Origin: Bacteroidota bacterium | Lineage (GTDB): Bacteria > Bacteroidota > Bacteroidia > Flavobacteriales_D > Sanyastnellaceae | Reading direction: 5' to 3' | Assembly: GCA_027621555.1 (NCBI GenBank) | Contig: JAQCBJ010000001.1 | Location: 1-64,000, forward strand | DNA: 64,000 nt | Shown here: piece by piece, positions 1 through 9,123 of the stretch | Layout of the letters: every line of letters begins with the position of its first letter | Position numbering within the stretch: the first letter of the stretch is position 1 | Notes under the pieces: model-generated | Told to the model about the DNA's origin: nothing | Databases searched by the model: none | What the model saw: the letters and a program-made list of their open reading frames with translations, nothing else | Position numbers and translations under genes: made by a program

Positions 1-72
1 AAATGGTGCTCGCTCGGGCAGCTGACCGAAGCGATGTTTGACGTCGGCGGGGCCTACCGCCGGAACATGTAA
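1..72 (+). CDS. C-terminal end of an unidentified protein (partial)
   Basis: An open frame enters from the left edge and ends at TAA 70-72. It gives about 23 residues ending in FDVGGAYRRNM. Frame and strand match the following genes, so it is probably the tail of an upstream gene of the same cluster. The fragment is too short to identify and no motif is visible. The next start codon (ATG at 95) follows 22 bases later, which fits an operon. Confidence 0.5.
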   Translation, partial: KWCSLGQLTEAMFDVGGAYRRNM

Positions 73-94
73 ATCACTTACACAGTACCTCTAC

Positions 95-625
95 ATGGAA
101 AGTCAAAATCTCTGGCCTGTCTGGATTGCAATGGCCATTCTGGTGATTGCTTATTTGTTGCTTCGGGCATTCATGAAAAAGTCCCTTCCTGACCTGTGGA
201 AGATTTACGCTCACTTTGCTGGAATAGAAACAGGTATGGTTGCATTCCCCATTTTGGTGTCGGTCGGGCACGCGTTGTTTGGCCAAATGGGTGTGTCTCA
301 AGCGCCTTCCGTCGGACCGGACCAAGACCCCGCCGCGTGGGAAGCGTTCATGCAGAGCCTCAGCACGCTCGAGTTGTTGTCTGCGACAGCCGCCCACATT
401 GGCGGAACGTTCCTTGCGGCAAGCATCGCGATGTTGATCGCCGCGTCGCGCACCCGCCGTCCAGGCCTCATCTTGGGAGGATTTGGGCTGCTCGGAGGCG
501 TGATGAACGCCATGATGCTTCCTGGCCAGCCCACCTGGCTGATGATTCTGGACGTGGCGCTGTACGTGCCGGCGGGGTGGTTGGCCGCGGAAATGGTGCT
601 TCGTCTCAAGAACCGAGTCGCGTAA
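95..625 (+). CDS. small four-helix inner-membrane protein, unknown function
   Basis: The protein has 176 residues. The start at 95 (MESQNLWPVW) is preferred to an in-frame ATG at 38, because translation from 38 would run over the end of the upstream gene. Four hydrophobic stretches are visible, at about residues 7-25, 45-65, 95-120 and 125-165. Short charged loops such as RAFMKK lie on one side. I do not recognise the family. The stop is four bases before the start of the sulfotransferase-like gene, so the two are probably co-transcribed. The membrane proteins flanking the sulfotransferase/aminotransferase pair may belong to the same process, but that is only inferred from order. Confidence 0.6.
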   Translation: MESQNLWPVWIAMAILVIAYLLLRAFMKKSLPDLWKIYAHFAGIETGMVAFPILVSVGHALFGQMGVSQAPSVGPDQDPAAWEAFMQSLSTLELLSATAAHIGGTFLAASIAMLIAASRTRRPGLILGGFGLLGGVMNAMMLPGQPTWLMILDVALYVPAGWLAAEMVLRLKNRVA

Positions 626-628
626 CGC

Positions 629-1342
629 ATGGCCCGGACCGTGGCGTTGTGGGCGGGACCGAGAAACGGAAGCACCGCCACGATGTACAGCTTCGCGCAA
701 CGGTCCGACACGCGGGTGTTGGACGAGCCGTTGTTTGCGCATTTCCTGAAGCAAACCGGCGTGGACCGTCCTTCGCGTGACGAGGTGTTGCGCACGATGC
801 CGACCTCCAAACGAGAGGCCCTCGCCACGCTCGCTCCCGAACCGTCCGACGACGTGCTCTTTCTGAAGCACATGGCGAACCACCTCGAAGGCTTGGACTG
901 GAACGATGTGGATGAACCAGATCACCGGCACGTCATCTTGACCCGGCATCCCGACGGCGTCCTGCCCTCCTACCGCGCTCACATCGACCGCCCGACCCTT
1001 CTCGACTTGGGGTACGCCCACCAGCACCGCATCCTGAATCATGCCGGAGAACGCGCCGTGGTCGTCACCGCCGAATCGCTTTTTGCTCAGCCCGAGGACA
1101 TCCTTCGAGGCTTGTGCAGCGCCCTCGAATTGCCTTGGCAACCGGGCATGCTCACGTGGGAAAAGGGCGGGCGGCCTGAGGATGGGGTTTGGGCTCAATA
1201 TTGGTACGACGGCGTGCACCAAAGCACCGGCTGGGAGCCGCGCGAACTTCAATACGGCAAAGTTCCCGAGTCACTCACCGAGCTTCGCGAAACCTGCCTC
1301 GAACATTACCTTGCCTTGCAAGCGCGCGCATTGACCCCTTGA
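629..1342 (+). CDS. sulfotransferase-like protein
   Basis: The protein has 237 residues, short for the P-loop sulfotransferase fold. An N-terminal strand-loop, ALWAGPRNGSTATMY at residues 6-20, matches the phosphosulfate-binding loop of PAPS-dependent sulfotransferases. The segment LTRHPDGVLPSY near residue 105 matches the second conserved block, where an Arg and a Ser contact the 3'-phosphate of PAPS. No signal peptide is seen, so it should be cytoplasmic. The acceptor is unknown. The class IV aminotransferase gene starts 13 bases downstream. As far as I recall, sulfotransferase-like and branched-chain-aminotransferase-like domains also occur fused in some eukaryotic proteins, which would make this pairing meaningful. 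The assignment to the sulfotransferase superfamily is fairly secure; the actual chemistry is not. Confidence 0.75.
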   Translation: MARTVALWAGPRNGSTATMYSFAQRSDTRVLDEPLFAHFLKQTGVDRPSRDEVLRTMPTSKREALATLAPEPSDDVLFLKHMANHLEGLDWNDVDEPDHRHVILTRHPDGVLPSYRAHIDRPTLLDLGYAHQHRILNHAGERAVVVTAESLFAQPEDILRGLCSALELPWQPGMLTWEKGGRPEDGVWAQYWYDGVHQSTGWEPRELQYGKVPESLTELRETCLEHYLALQARALTP

Positions 1343-1355
1343 TTCTTCTCCACCC

Positions 1356-2267
1356 ATGGCCAAATTCAACCAACCCGACCCCCGAAACGCCGGCACCTGG
1401 TGCTGGGTCAACGGACTTGTGAAGCGTGAAGAGGCGCGAGTCAGCGTTTTGGACAGCGTGGTTCAAGGCGGCGACGCGGTTTGGGAAGGCCTGAGGGTGA
1501 CCCAAGGGCGCATCTACCAACTCGATGAGCACCTCCAACGATTGCTCGAAAGCGCGCACGTACTGGGGTTTGCTGCCATCCCCTCACGCGAGGACATTCA
1601 GTCCGCCGTTTTCCAAACGCTTGAAGCCAATGGCATGACGGACGGAGTGCACATCCGTTTGACCCTCACGCGTGGCGAGAAATCGACCTCGGGAATGGAC
1701 CCTCGCCTCAACGTGCACGGCTGCACCTTGATCGTCCTTCCGGAGTACAAAGGCGCGGTGTACGGTTCCGGCGAGATTCGGCTCATCACGAGCTCTGTGC
1801 GCCGAAACAGCCCCGAATTCCTGGACTCCAAAATTCACCACAACAACCTGCTTAACAACATCTTGGCCAAGATGCAAGCCAACCACGCTGGAGTAGATGA
1901 TGCGGTGATGTTGGACGACCGGGGGTTTTTGGCCGAGACCAACGCCACCAACCTCTTCTTTGTGAAAGACGGGGTGTTGTGCACGCCGTTTGGGCATGCT
2001 TGCCTGCCAGGAATCACACGCGGATTCACCTTGGAACTCGCCGAGCGTCTCGGCATCCCAGTGAAGGAAGGCGACTTCAGCCTGACGCAGCTCTACACCT
2101 CAGACGAAGCCTTCACCACAGGTACGATGGGCGGACTTGCGCATGTGATCGAAGTCGACGGCCGACGCATTGGGCCTTCAGACCGCACAGGTGCCGGCCC
2201 GGTGACCACGCAGCTTCAAGACGCCTATCCCCAGTACATTTCCTCCATCCCTCTTCCCTTCTCATGA
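1356..2267 (+). CDS. class IV PLP aminotransferase (branched-chain/D-amino acid type)
   Basis: This 303-residue protein belongs to PLP fold type IV (IlvE, D-amino acid transaminase, aminodeoxychorismate lyase). Conserved elements are VNGLVKREEARVSVLD at the N terminus, the Lys of DSKIHHNNLLNN near residue 157 (Schiff-base lysine position), ETNATNLFFV around residue 195, LPGITRG around residue 215, and EAFTTGTMGG near residue 250 for cofactor phosphate binding. The family transfers the amino group of an amino acid to 2-oxoglutarate. Exact substrate cannot be read from the sequence, and the coupling to a sulfotransferase-like gene argues against a plain housekeeping IlvE. Its stop overlaps the ATG of the next gene by four bases, indicating translational coupling. 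Confidence 0.85.
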   Translation: MAKFNQPDPRNAGTWCWVNGLVKREEARVSVLDSVVQGGDAVWEGLRVTQGRIYQLDEHLQRLLESAHVLGFAAIPSREDIQSAVFQTLEANGMTDGVHIRLTLTRGEKSTSGMDPRLNVHGCTLIVLPEYKGAVYGSGEIRLITSSVRRNSPEFLDSKIHHNNLLNNILAKMQANHAGVDDAVMLDDRGFLAETNATNLFFVKDGVLCTPFGHACLPGITRGFTLELAERLGIPVKEGDFSLTQLYTSDEAFTTGTMGGLAHVIEVDGRRIGPSDRTGAGPVTTQLQDAYPQYISSIPLPFS

Positions 2268-2674
2268 AACGCCTCTTTTTCGCTGCATGCCGCGTCGCCC
2301 TAGGTTTTGGAGTGGGGACGCTTTTCAGCTGGGGAGCAGGCCAAACCCTGCAAGACCTCTTCGCCCCCAACGTTCCGCGACCAAGCACCAACGACCCGGA
2401 GGCGGTGGCTCAGTTCTTAACCGCTCTCCCGGCTTCGGCTCATGCTGGCCGCCTGGTGGCACTCGGAGCTGGGGTCATGGTCGGGTGCGCCTTGGTTCGC
2501 CGGCTGTCCAGAATTCGGCCTGTGGAGGCTTGGGCGTTGGCGTTGTTGTTTGGATTGGGCGCGGTGGCCGACGTCCTTCGCGTGCCCCATGGAAACGCCC
2601 TGAGCATCGCCACTGTCGCGATCATCCTTCCTGCAGCCTGGATGGGAATCCGCTTGGCCTCACGCCGCCGATGA
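2264..2674 (+). CDS. small membrane protein, unknown
   Basis: The protein has 136 residues and starts at an ATG that overlaps the aminotransferase stop (ATGA). It has an N-terminal hydrophobic segment (residues 5-25), then a soluble loop of about 35 residues, and two or three further membrane helices (about 60-78, 85-103 and 110-130). It ends in a basic tail ASRRR. I do not recognise a family. It closes the cluster that begins with the sulfotransferase-like gene. Its 3' end overlaps the convergent EamA transporter gene by 15 bases. Confidence 0.6.
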   Translation: MKRLFFAACRVALGFGVGTLFSWGAGQTLQDLFAPNVPRPSTNDPEAVAQFLTALPASAHAGRLVALGAGVMVGCALVRRLSRIRPVEAWALALLFGLGAVADVLRVPHGNALSIATVAIILPAAWMGIRLASRRR

Positions 2675-3490
2675 GGGCTTGAGTCGCGCCTTGAGCACCG
2701 TGTTGGCCACAATGCTGGCCACCACCAAAGCCATTCCGGCGAGGCTCAGGGTGGACATGTGTTCGCCGTACCCCCACCATCCCACCGCCAAGGCCAAGAC
2801 CGCCCCGAGGTATTTGAACGGCATGACCATGCCGGCGTCTTCGTTGTGCAGGGCGACGGTCATCAAAACTTGAGCAACGATGCTCAACACTCCAATGGCC
2901 AGGGCCAGCCCCCAGTCGACATCCGCCATGGGAACCCATTCCCCCACCGACAGCACCCCCATGATCGGCACCGCGAGCATGTGGAACCACACCACCACGC
3001 CCACCGGATGATCCGTGTCCCTGCACTTCATCGTCGCCAAATACGCCACCGCTGCGAGGCATGCCGAGGTCATGCCCAATCCCCACATCGCCCAAGTCAC
3101 GCGTGGATCAAATCCCTTCACCATGACAATGCCAGCCAGGGCCAAGCCTAAAAACAACCACTGCGCCTTGTGAACGCGCTCCTTCAAAAAAAACAAAGCC
3201 AACAAAACGGTGAACACCGGACTGAAATACTGAATCACTGTCGCGCTCGCCAAAGGAATGTGCTTCACGGTGTGGAAGAATCCAGACAAGGCGACCATTC
3301 CCACAAACCCGCGCACGAACAACCACTTCCGGTTGTTCCCCAACAGCGGAATTCCCGCGCGTTTGAGGTAGATCACACACAACAACAGTGACACCGTCGA
3401 CCGCAAAAAAACAAGCTGAAACGTTCCGAGGTGCGACAATTCCTTGACGCAGAGGTTCGCCGAGGTGTACAACACCACCGACGACAGCAT
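2660..3490 (-). CDS. EamA-family (drug/metabolite) transporter
   Basis: The protein has 276 residues and about ten hydrophobic helices arranged as two EamA repeats of five. Typical family segments include FLRSTVSLLLCV in the first repeat and PFKYLGAVLALAVGWWGYGE in the second. Such proteins export or exchange small metabolites across the inner membrane; substrate cannot be predicted. I chose ATG 3490 (MLSSVVLYTS), which follows a purine-rich AGGAAAGGA stretch; the frame is open further upstream but lies in the end of the neighbouring gene. The gene follows the CotH protein gene on the same strand, only 17 bases after its stop. Confidence 0.85.
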   Translation of the reverse strand: MLSSVVLYTSANLCVKELSHLGTFQLVFLRSTVSLLLCVIYLKRAGIPLLGNNRKWLFVRGFVGMVALSGFFHTVKHIPLASATVIQYFSPVFTVLLALFFLKERVHKAQWLFLGLALAGIVMVKGFDPRVTWAMWGLGMTSACLAAVAYLATMKCRDTDHPVGVVVWFHMLAVPIMGVLSVGEWVPMADVDWGLALAIGVLSIVAQVLMTVALHNEDAGMVMPFKYLGAVLALAVGWWGYGEHMSTLSLAGMALVVASIVANTVLKARLKPSSAA

Positions 3491-3507
3491 GGCAAGCAAT
3501 CCTTTCC

Positions 3508-6500
3508 TCACCTCACCACCGTGACGGTTCCACGCAGGTCCGTCGGAATCAATTCGTGGTAGCCCTGGGCCTCCACGCGCCACCCGTACACCCCATCCGG
3601 CACGAAGTGGGTGCCGAGGCGCTGGTTGTTTTGGCCAATCCACGGCTCCTCCGGATCGTCGGTCTGGAACACCAACTCCCCCCAACGGTTGAAGACGGAG
3701 AAGTGGTAGAGATCGCCCTCAAAGCCTGAACCCAGCGGTTGGAAAGCGTCGTTCACCCCGTCGTTGTCCGGAGTAAACGCATTGGGAACATACAGGTGGA
3801 ACTCCACGGGCTCGAAGTGAGCCGTCACGATTTCCACCGGCACGTCTGCGAGCAACAACGCCATGGGATTGGCTTTTTCCTCAGGCAGCGGTTCTGTCAC
3901 CGCGACTTCCCAATGGCTGAACTGCCACTCCTCTTCCGAGATGGCCTCAAAGACCGTCGGCCCATCCGGCTCAAACGACGTGGACCACACGTCCTCGACC
4001 ATGGCCATGTCCACCACTCGCACTTTGCCCGCTTGTTGGGGCGACACCACCACCGTCAAATCGGTGTGGGGAATCTCCACGAAATGCGCGGTCACTGTGC
4101 CCGGCTCGAACACTTCCAATTGCGCCGGGGAAGCTTCGGCATCCGGCGCGATGACGTTGCCCGTCCACGTCCAATGCGAGAAGGCCCACCATTCGTTGGG
4201 TTCGGCGAGCAAGTTGTGGTTGCCCACGTTGATCAAATCCACGTGGGGGTTGTCCAACAGGGTGACGCCATCCAAGATGACAAACCCGCTCCCTGGAGGC
4301 GACACAGAAAACGACACCTCCTCAGGAGGGACCGGGATTCCAAAGTGCGCGACGAGGTGAACGTCCCCCGTCAAATCCAGTTCAAGCAAGGGATCGTTCA
4401 CGTCCGAAATCGTCACGTCACCGGCCACTACTTCCCAATACAGGAAAGACAGACCGTAGTTCTCCTCCGCCTCCAAAGTGATCGGGACTTCCATGAAATA
4501 CCACCCGGAATAGGGAGTCATGTCAGGCGTGATGTCCAGGCTGTTGATGTGAATGTCGCCTTGGCCAACGATGTCCAGCGTCAGCGTCACGGGGGTCACG
4601 TCGTAGCAATCCTCCATGCCACCGAGCAACTCATCCTGGCAACGAGAATCGATGAAGTCCCGCATCTGCTGGAGCTCCGTTTCCCACCCCGCAACCGTTC
4701 CGCCCCAGCGTTGGCATTGGCGCGGCATCTCAGGCTCGAGGACCAGCACCATGCTGTCCAAGACGGCATTCATGGTCTCGCACGTGAACCACGTGTTGCC
4801 GAGGTCGGCCCAACGGTTGATGTACGTGTTCCAAAACGTCTCGTTGCCAAGCAGAGCATTCAGCACGGGGATGTGCCCCTGTCCACCCACGTTGCCCATC
4901 CCTTCCGGGTTGCATGGGTCCGCCGTCGGCCCCGTGTCCGGAATGCCCGTGTAGTTGATGTAATGCCCAAAACTCGCGTCGTTGTCCCACAACGCGTACC
5001 GCCAACGCTTCGCGTCGCCGTCGGGATGACGCCCACGCCACCATGCCGTGTTCCAGTTCAGCCAGTCCATGGTCACCACGTAGCTGTTCAGCACGAAGTA
5101 ATCGATGAGGGACATGGGGTTCAACTGCGACACCGCGTACTCGTAGTTCGCGGGAACGGTCATGTCTTGCGTCGTACAGAAGGTGACGAGGTCGTACCAA
5201 TCGCCCCCCGTGCCATACTCTTCCCACGTTCCGCCCCACGTCTTCAAGAAGTCGACAAAATGGCGTGGCTGGTCGTAGTACTCCTCCGTAAAGTCGAGGT
5301 CATCCACCTTTTCGCGGTACTCGTACACGCCCCAGTACTGGCCGTTCAGGTACACGATGCAGCTTTCGTTGGTCCGTTCGTCCAAGTGGAGGTCCGCCAA
5401 ATGGCTCAACGTGTGGATGTACGCGTCGCGGATGTGAGCTCCAGGCTCGAACGGGTAATTGTCGTTCGCCGCCGCCTTGAAGATCAAACGCTGGTACTGG
5501 TCGCGCTCCTTGACGTGGAACAACTCCGCTTCAAGCGCATAGTCGTAGCCCATTTGGTCGCGGGTGATGTAGTCAAACCCGCGTTGTCCGTACGCGTTGC
5601 TGTCGTTTCCGTGTTCGTTGCTGTCGCCCGTCGCCTCCACCCAAAACGTGCCGTCTGCATGAAAAAATTCAATGTGCGCCAACTCGCCATTCCCCCATCC
5701 CCATTGTCCATCCTCCTGCCCGTTGCCACTGACTGAAACGACGGGGATGGTGTGGTTGTCCGCTCCGATGAAAAAGGTGTTCGTCTGGATGAAACTAGGA
5801 GCCAGGTTTCCTGTGGGATCAAGAGCCACCGCCCGCACAACGGTGGTCGTGCCCACGTTGAATGGCCCAGTGTAGAGGGGGCTCGCCGCAGTGGGAGTGT
5901 ATCCGTCCAACGTGTAACGGATTTCGTACCCCGCGGGCACAGACAATTCAACCGAAACCGCAGCGTCGTAATGCCCTGCTTCCGCATTGAACGTCGGGGC
6001 CGGAGCGTAGCCATCCACCATGTCCGCGCCGTTGGCGGCCTGTGGAGTCGGGGCAAGGCAGACGCTCCACGTCGCCGCGCCATCTGTGGTTCGGCACCAA
6101 CTGTGGTCGGCTTGGGTGGTGTGCACGTCCGCGCCAAAGGTGTAACTCTCCAGCACGTTCAATCCCGGGTCGCAGAAGACGAGGGACTCGTTTTGGCATT
6201 GGTTGATCTTGAAATTCGTGTTCAAGAAACCACCCACATAAAGGTTGGTAGGCAGCTCGCCTTCGCCAGAGCACATGACCAACAAATGCCCACCCGCCGG
6301 AACAACCGTCCCCGCGGGGATTTCAAACTTGTCCAAGTTGGTCGGCACGTCCGACAAGAAATACCCCCCCAAGTCGACGTCTGCGCCTGTAGGGTTGTAG
6401 AACTCGACAAAGTCCTCGTTGTCCCCTCCCACTCCCAAGGTGTAGTTGCTGCAGGAGAATTCGTTGATCACGACTTGGGCCTGAAGCTCGAGCCCCAAAC

Positions 6501-6555
6501 CCAAGGCCAGGACAGCCGAAGCCCAACGCAAATTCATGTGGTTTCGAAAACTCAT
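3508..6555 (-). CDS. secreted lamin-tail/CotH protein with T9SS type B sorting domain
   Basis: The 1015-residue protein begins with a signal peptide (after MNLRWASAVLALGLG, cut near LQAQ). It then carries a lamin-tail-like domain (about 26-165, starting VVINEFSCSNY) and a chitobiase-type Ig-like segment (about 180-270, with RYTLDGYTPT). A CotH-like kinase domain follows (about 340-640, with WGVYEYREKVDD and the metal-binding type motif ALWDNDASFG). Next are three InlB-B-like beta repeats, and finally a gliding-motility type C terminus (PNAFTPDNDGVNDAF, FNRWGELVF) of the T9SS type B class. It should be exported by T9SS and held on or near the cell surface. CotH of spore formers phosphorylates protein side chains; the bacterial surface targets here are unknown. 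An alternative start is ATG 6537. The lysyl-oxidase-like gene lies just upstream on the same strand. Confidence 0.85.
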   Translation of the reverse strand: MSFRNHMNLRWASAVLALGLGLELQAQVVINEFSCSNYTLGVGGDNEDFVEFYNPTGADVDLGGYFLSDVPTNLDKFEIPAGTVVPAGGHLLVMCSGEGELPTNLYVGGFLNTNFKINQCQNESLVFCDPGLNVLESYTFGADVHTTQADHSWCRTTDGAATWSVCLAPTPQAANGADMVDGYAPAPTFNAEAGHYDAAVSVELSVPAGYEIRYTLDGYTPTAASPLYTGPFNVGTTTVVRAVALDPTGNLAPSFIQTNTFFIGADNHTIPVVSVSGNGQEDGQWGWGNGELAHIEFFHADGTFWVEATGDSNEHGNDSNAYGQRGFDYITRDQMGYDYALEAELFHVKERDQYQRLIFKAAANDNYPFEPGAHIRDAYIHTLSHLADLHLDERTNESCIVYLNGQYWGVYEYREKVDDLDFTEEYYDQPRHFVDFLKTWGGTWEEYGTGGDWYDLVTFCTTQDMTVPANYEYAVSQLNPMSLIDYFVLNSYVVTMDWLNWNTAWWRGRHPDGDAKRWRYALWDNDASFGHYINYTGIPDTGPTADPCNPEGMGNVGGQGHIPVLNALLGNETFWNTYINRWADLGNTWFTCETMNAVLDSMVLVLEPEMPRQCQRWGGTVAGWETELQQMRDFIDSRCQDELLGGMEDCYDVTPVTLTLDIVGQGDIHINSLDITPDMTPYSGWYFMEVPITLEAEENYGLSFLYWEVVAGDVTISDVNDPLLELDLTGDVHLVAHFGIPVPPEEVSFSVSPPGSGFVILDGVTLLDNPHVDLINVGNHNLLAEPNEWWAFSHWTWTGNVIAPDAEASPAQLEVFEPGTVTAHFVEIPHTDLTVVVSPQQAGKVRVVDMAMVEDVWSTSFEPDGPTVFEAISEEEWQFSHWEVAVTEPLPEEKANPMALLLADVPVEIVTAHFEPVEFHLYVPNAFTPDNDGVNDAFQPLGSGFEGDLYHFSVFNRWGELVFQTDDPEEPWIGQNNQRLGTHFVPDGVYGWRVEAQGYHELIPTDLRGTVTVVR

Positions 6556-6567
6556 TCAACGAAGGGA

Positions 6568-8985
6568 TTAACGGACTTCAAATCGGATGACCGCTGTTGC
6601 GGCATCGTTGTTCAACCGAAGAACGTAGCTCCCGGCTCCGAGTACTTCACGTGACAACGTCGTGGAACGCCCTGAAACTTGACGGTTCAACACCACCCGC
6701 CCCTGAATGTCCATGACTTCCATGTCCCAGGTCCCCAACGGGAAGGTCACAGTGCTGAAATCGCCCATCGGGTTGGGCATGACTTGAATGGCCTGCACCG
6801 CCTCCATGGTGATGATGTCGGAGACGCAACCGTCCACAACGGTGTGCAACGTGTTTTCGAAATCGTCGTTGACGACATCGATGACTTCCGCCACGCACAC
6901 TTCGGACGTCGCTTCGGACCAGTACACCCGCAGGAAGGGCACGTATTCAAGGTTCTTGTGGAAGGACGCCCCGTCGTAGCTCAAGCCAATGACCTTGTTG
7001 CCTCCAGGCACGAAAGACGGCACAATGTCGTAACCAATGGGGTCCGCCAACGAAACGGCGTCGCTGATGCTCACTCCAGAGAAATCCAATTCGTATCCCA
7101 CGATGCGGTTGTTGGGGTTCAGCACGTGCACGTCGAAGAAGTTCATGCTCCAATTCACGTCCGCCACCATGAAATGCACGGTGTCGTAGATGTTGATGAT
7201 TTCCTGAACGGGCAAGTTGCACTTGTCGTGGAACCCTGAACTGTCGGGGTGTTCGTGCGCCACGTTGTACCATTGGCACTGCGACATGAGGGCCGCATCG
7301 CTGACGGTGATTTGGCCGTCTTGGTCGATGTCTGTGCATGACGTCGGGGCCAAATCGTTGCCCAAGATGCCTTCTACGTACGCCACGGCATCCGCGTATT
7401 CTTGCGCGTCGTTGTTGTCAAGGTCCCCCACCAAAGCGGTCCCTCCACATTCGCCGTTGCAGTCGGTTTCCCCTATGCCAAAAAGCACGCCGTTGCAATC
7501 GTAGAACGGCTCGCAACCGTCCACTGTCTCCACGGCGAGGGATCCCGATGAGCGGTCCAAGTTGACGCAGACTGCGGCGTGGTTGTTGTCGTACGAGTTT
7601 TCGGCTCGGCCCAGTGCGTCCGGGATGAAGTCGTAGTTCGCGCGGACAATCAAGTAGTACGTGCCGTCTTCCACATCCGTCACGTCAATCCACTGGCAGC
7701 TCAATCCCGCGCCGTAAATGTCACCGCATCCCGCAGAGATGCCCATGTTTCCGCAACCGTATTGGCCCGTTCCTCCCCCACTGCATTCGAGGTCCATGAC
7801 GCAAAAACCGTTCTTGAAGCCGATGGGGATGATTCCTCCGTCAAGCGTGAACAGATCGTACTTCGCGTAGCCTTTGTGGTGCCAGTGGTTGTGGCAATCG
7901 CCCCATTCAAATTGGTTGTTCCCACTTTGTCCAGGAACGCCGATGTAGTAGTCGAGGTCGCCGATGTTTTGGATGTGCGTGGTGAAACGCACCAATTCAC
8001 GGGCACCGTAACCGTTCAAGCAGCCCTCTTCGATGTAGCAATCGGTTTCGTTGACCTGCATCACTTCGGTCGACAAGCTGTTGATGATGGCCTCTTCCAC
8101 CACGACCAAATCGGGTCCCGTGCAATCTGGGTCGCCGGGGTAAACGCACGACCCGTTGTCCACCTCCGCCATGGGGTTGTAGTTGCATGCTTCCGAATCC
8201 GTGCACCCCGTCGGAGGCCCTGCAAACCCAAACTCCCAAGCCCACGTTTCCGTGCATTGACCATCAAAGGAAGCCCAACGGATCCAGTACGTCACGCCGC
8301 CTTCGAGCAACACCGTCAACTGGGCCTCTTCCCCGCAGCCTCCTTGGTTGTCGTCGTAGTAGATGGTCCCTTCGTTGGTGTCGTCGAAGTTGCCCATTTG
8401 GCAGTAGTCGTAGATGTACAGCCGTGTGTCGCATTCGTTGCCGCAAGAGCTGAACGTGTACATGCCGTTGGCCTCAGGAGTGAAGGTGTACCAAAACGAG
8501 TCGGACGGGCTGTCCACCATGCCGTAATCGGCAGAAGTCAGCGGAATCGCGTCGTTGCAGGTTTCTCCTGGAGCACATGCGAAGATGGCCCCTCCCGCGT
8601 TGCCAAAGTCTCCGCCGTTGGCCATGAACTGACCGTCCAGAGTCACGTTGTAGTAGCCGTCACCGTATCCGCAGCAAATGCCGTCGCCGAAGGAGTCAAA
8701 AATCTCGAATTGAATGCACGGTTCTTCTGCCGAAGCAAAGCACAACGTGTCAAGAAACAAGGCCCCTGACTCGGAGTAAGGACCTCCCGACATCACCACT
8801 TCCCCATCCATGATCACTTCCCATGACGTTTCTCCGGGATAGCCGTCCGTCAACAATTCCACAACGAGGGTGCTCTCTCCGTCGCCACATTGGCTCCAGG
8901 CCGATTTTCCAGAGATGCCAAACACCAAGAATGCCAGCGCAACGTGTGCAGCGCGCATCAGGCGGGTTGATTCAACACGGTTCAT
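6568..8985 (-). CDS. secreted lysyl-oxidase-like protein with T9SS type A sorting domain
   Basis: The protein has 805 residues. After a signal peptide it has a beta-rich N-terminal part and one GCTDSEACNYNP repeat (about 260-282). Residues 290-477 closely resemble the catalytic domain of animal lysyl oxidase. The copper ligands CHNHWHH are at 364-370, GFKNGFC holds Lys391, YGAGLSCQWIDVTDV holds Tyr424, and the domain ends in ENSYDNNHAAVCV. Lys and Tyr occupy the positions that form the lysine tyrosylquinone cofactor in LOX. A dockerin-like pair of Asp-rich loops (about 515-580, including CTDIDQDGQITVSD) follows. The last 80 residues, with MPNPMGDFSTVTF, are a T9SS type A sorting domain. Predicted role: copper amine oxidase acting on surface or extracellular proteins. 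Activity is inferred from conserved residues only. Confidence 0.85.
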   Translation of the reverse strand: MNRVESTRLMRAAHVALAFLVFGISGKSAWSQCGDGESTLVVELLTDGYPGETSWEVIMDGEVVMSGGPYSESGALFLDTLCFASAEEPCIQFEIFDSFGDGICCGYGDGYYNVTLDGQFMANGGDFGNAGGAIFACAPGETCNDAIPLTSADYGMVDSPSDSFWYTFTPEANGMYTFSSCGNECDTRLYIYDYCQMGNFDDTNEGTIYYDDNQGGCGEEAQLTVLLEGGVTYWIRWASFDGQCTETWAWEFGFAGPPTGCTDSEACNYNPMAEVDNGSCVYPGDPDCTGPDLVVVEEAIINSLSTEVMQVNETDCYIEEGCLNGYGARELVRFTTHIQNIGDLDYYIGVPGQSGNNQFEWGDCHNHWHHKGYAKYDLFTLDGGIIPIGFKNGFCVMDLECSGGGTGQYGCGNMGISAGCGDIYGAGLSCQWIDVTDVEDGTYYLIVRANYDFIPDALGRAENSYDNNHAAVCVNLDRSSGSLAVETVDGCEPFYDCNGVLFGIGETDCNGECGGTALVGDLDNNDAQEYADAVAYVEGILGNDLAPTSCTDIDQDGQITVSDAALMSQCQWYNVAHEHPDSSGFHDKCNLPVQEIINIYDTVHFMVADVNWSMNFFDVHVLNPNNRIVGYELDFSGVSISDAVSLADPIGYDIVPSFVPGGNKVIGLSYDGASFHKNLEYVPFLRVYWSEATSEVCVAEVIDVVNDDFENTLHTVVDGCVSDIITMEAVQAIQVMPNPMGDFSTVTFPLGTWDMEVMDIQGRVVLNRQVSGRSTTLSREVLGAGSYVLRLNNDAATAVIRFEVR

Positions 8986-9111
8986 TTCAGGCAGGGTTTC
9001 GGTTTCAATGAACGCGCGCGTGCATTGCGCGCGAGCAAGGCAAGTTACGACAACTGCAAGGGAGACTTGCCCCCGTCAGGATAGGTTGCACCAACCGGCG
9101 GAATTGAGGCT

Positions 9112-9119
9112 TACTTTTG
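9112..9119 (+). promoter_or_regulatory. Bacteroidota -7 box TACTTTTG
   Basis: An exact match to TAnnTTTG, ending four bases before ATG 9124. A TTG (in GGTTGCACC) about 23 bases upstream could be the -33 element. Transcription would start at or next to the ATG, so the mRNA would be leaderless. Confidence 0.7.
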
Positions 9120-9123
9120 CGGC

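Noticed and set aside
3739-5736. A 665-codon open frame on the plus strand opposite the CotH/lamin-tail gene
   Set aside because: It lies entirely antisense to a protein with a signal peptide, known domains and a T9SS tail. High-GC codon bias creates such mirror frames; its translation is His/Arg/Val-rich with no domain.
9011-9034. GCGCGCG-rich inverted repeat before the microprotein gene, considered as terminator
   Set aside because: No T run follows on either strand, and alternating GC stretches of this kind pair by chance.
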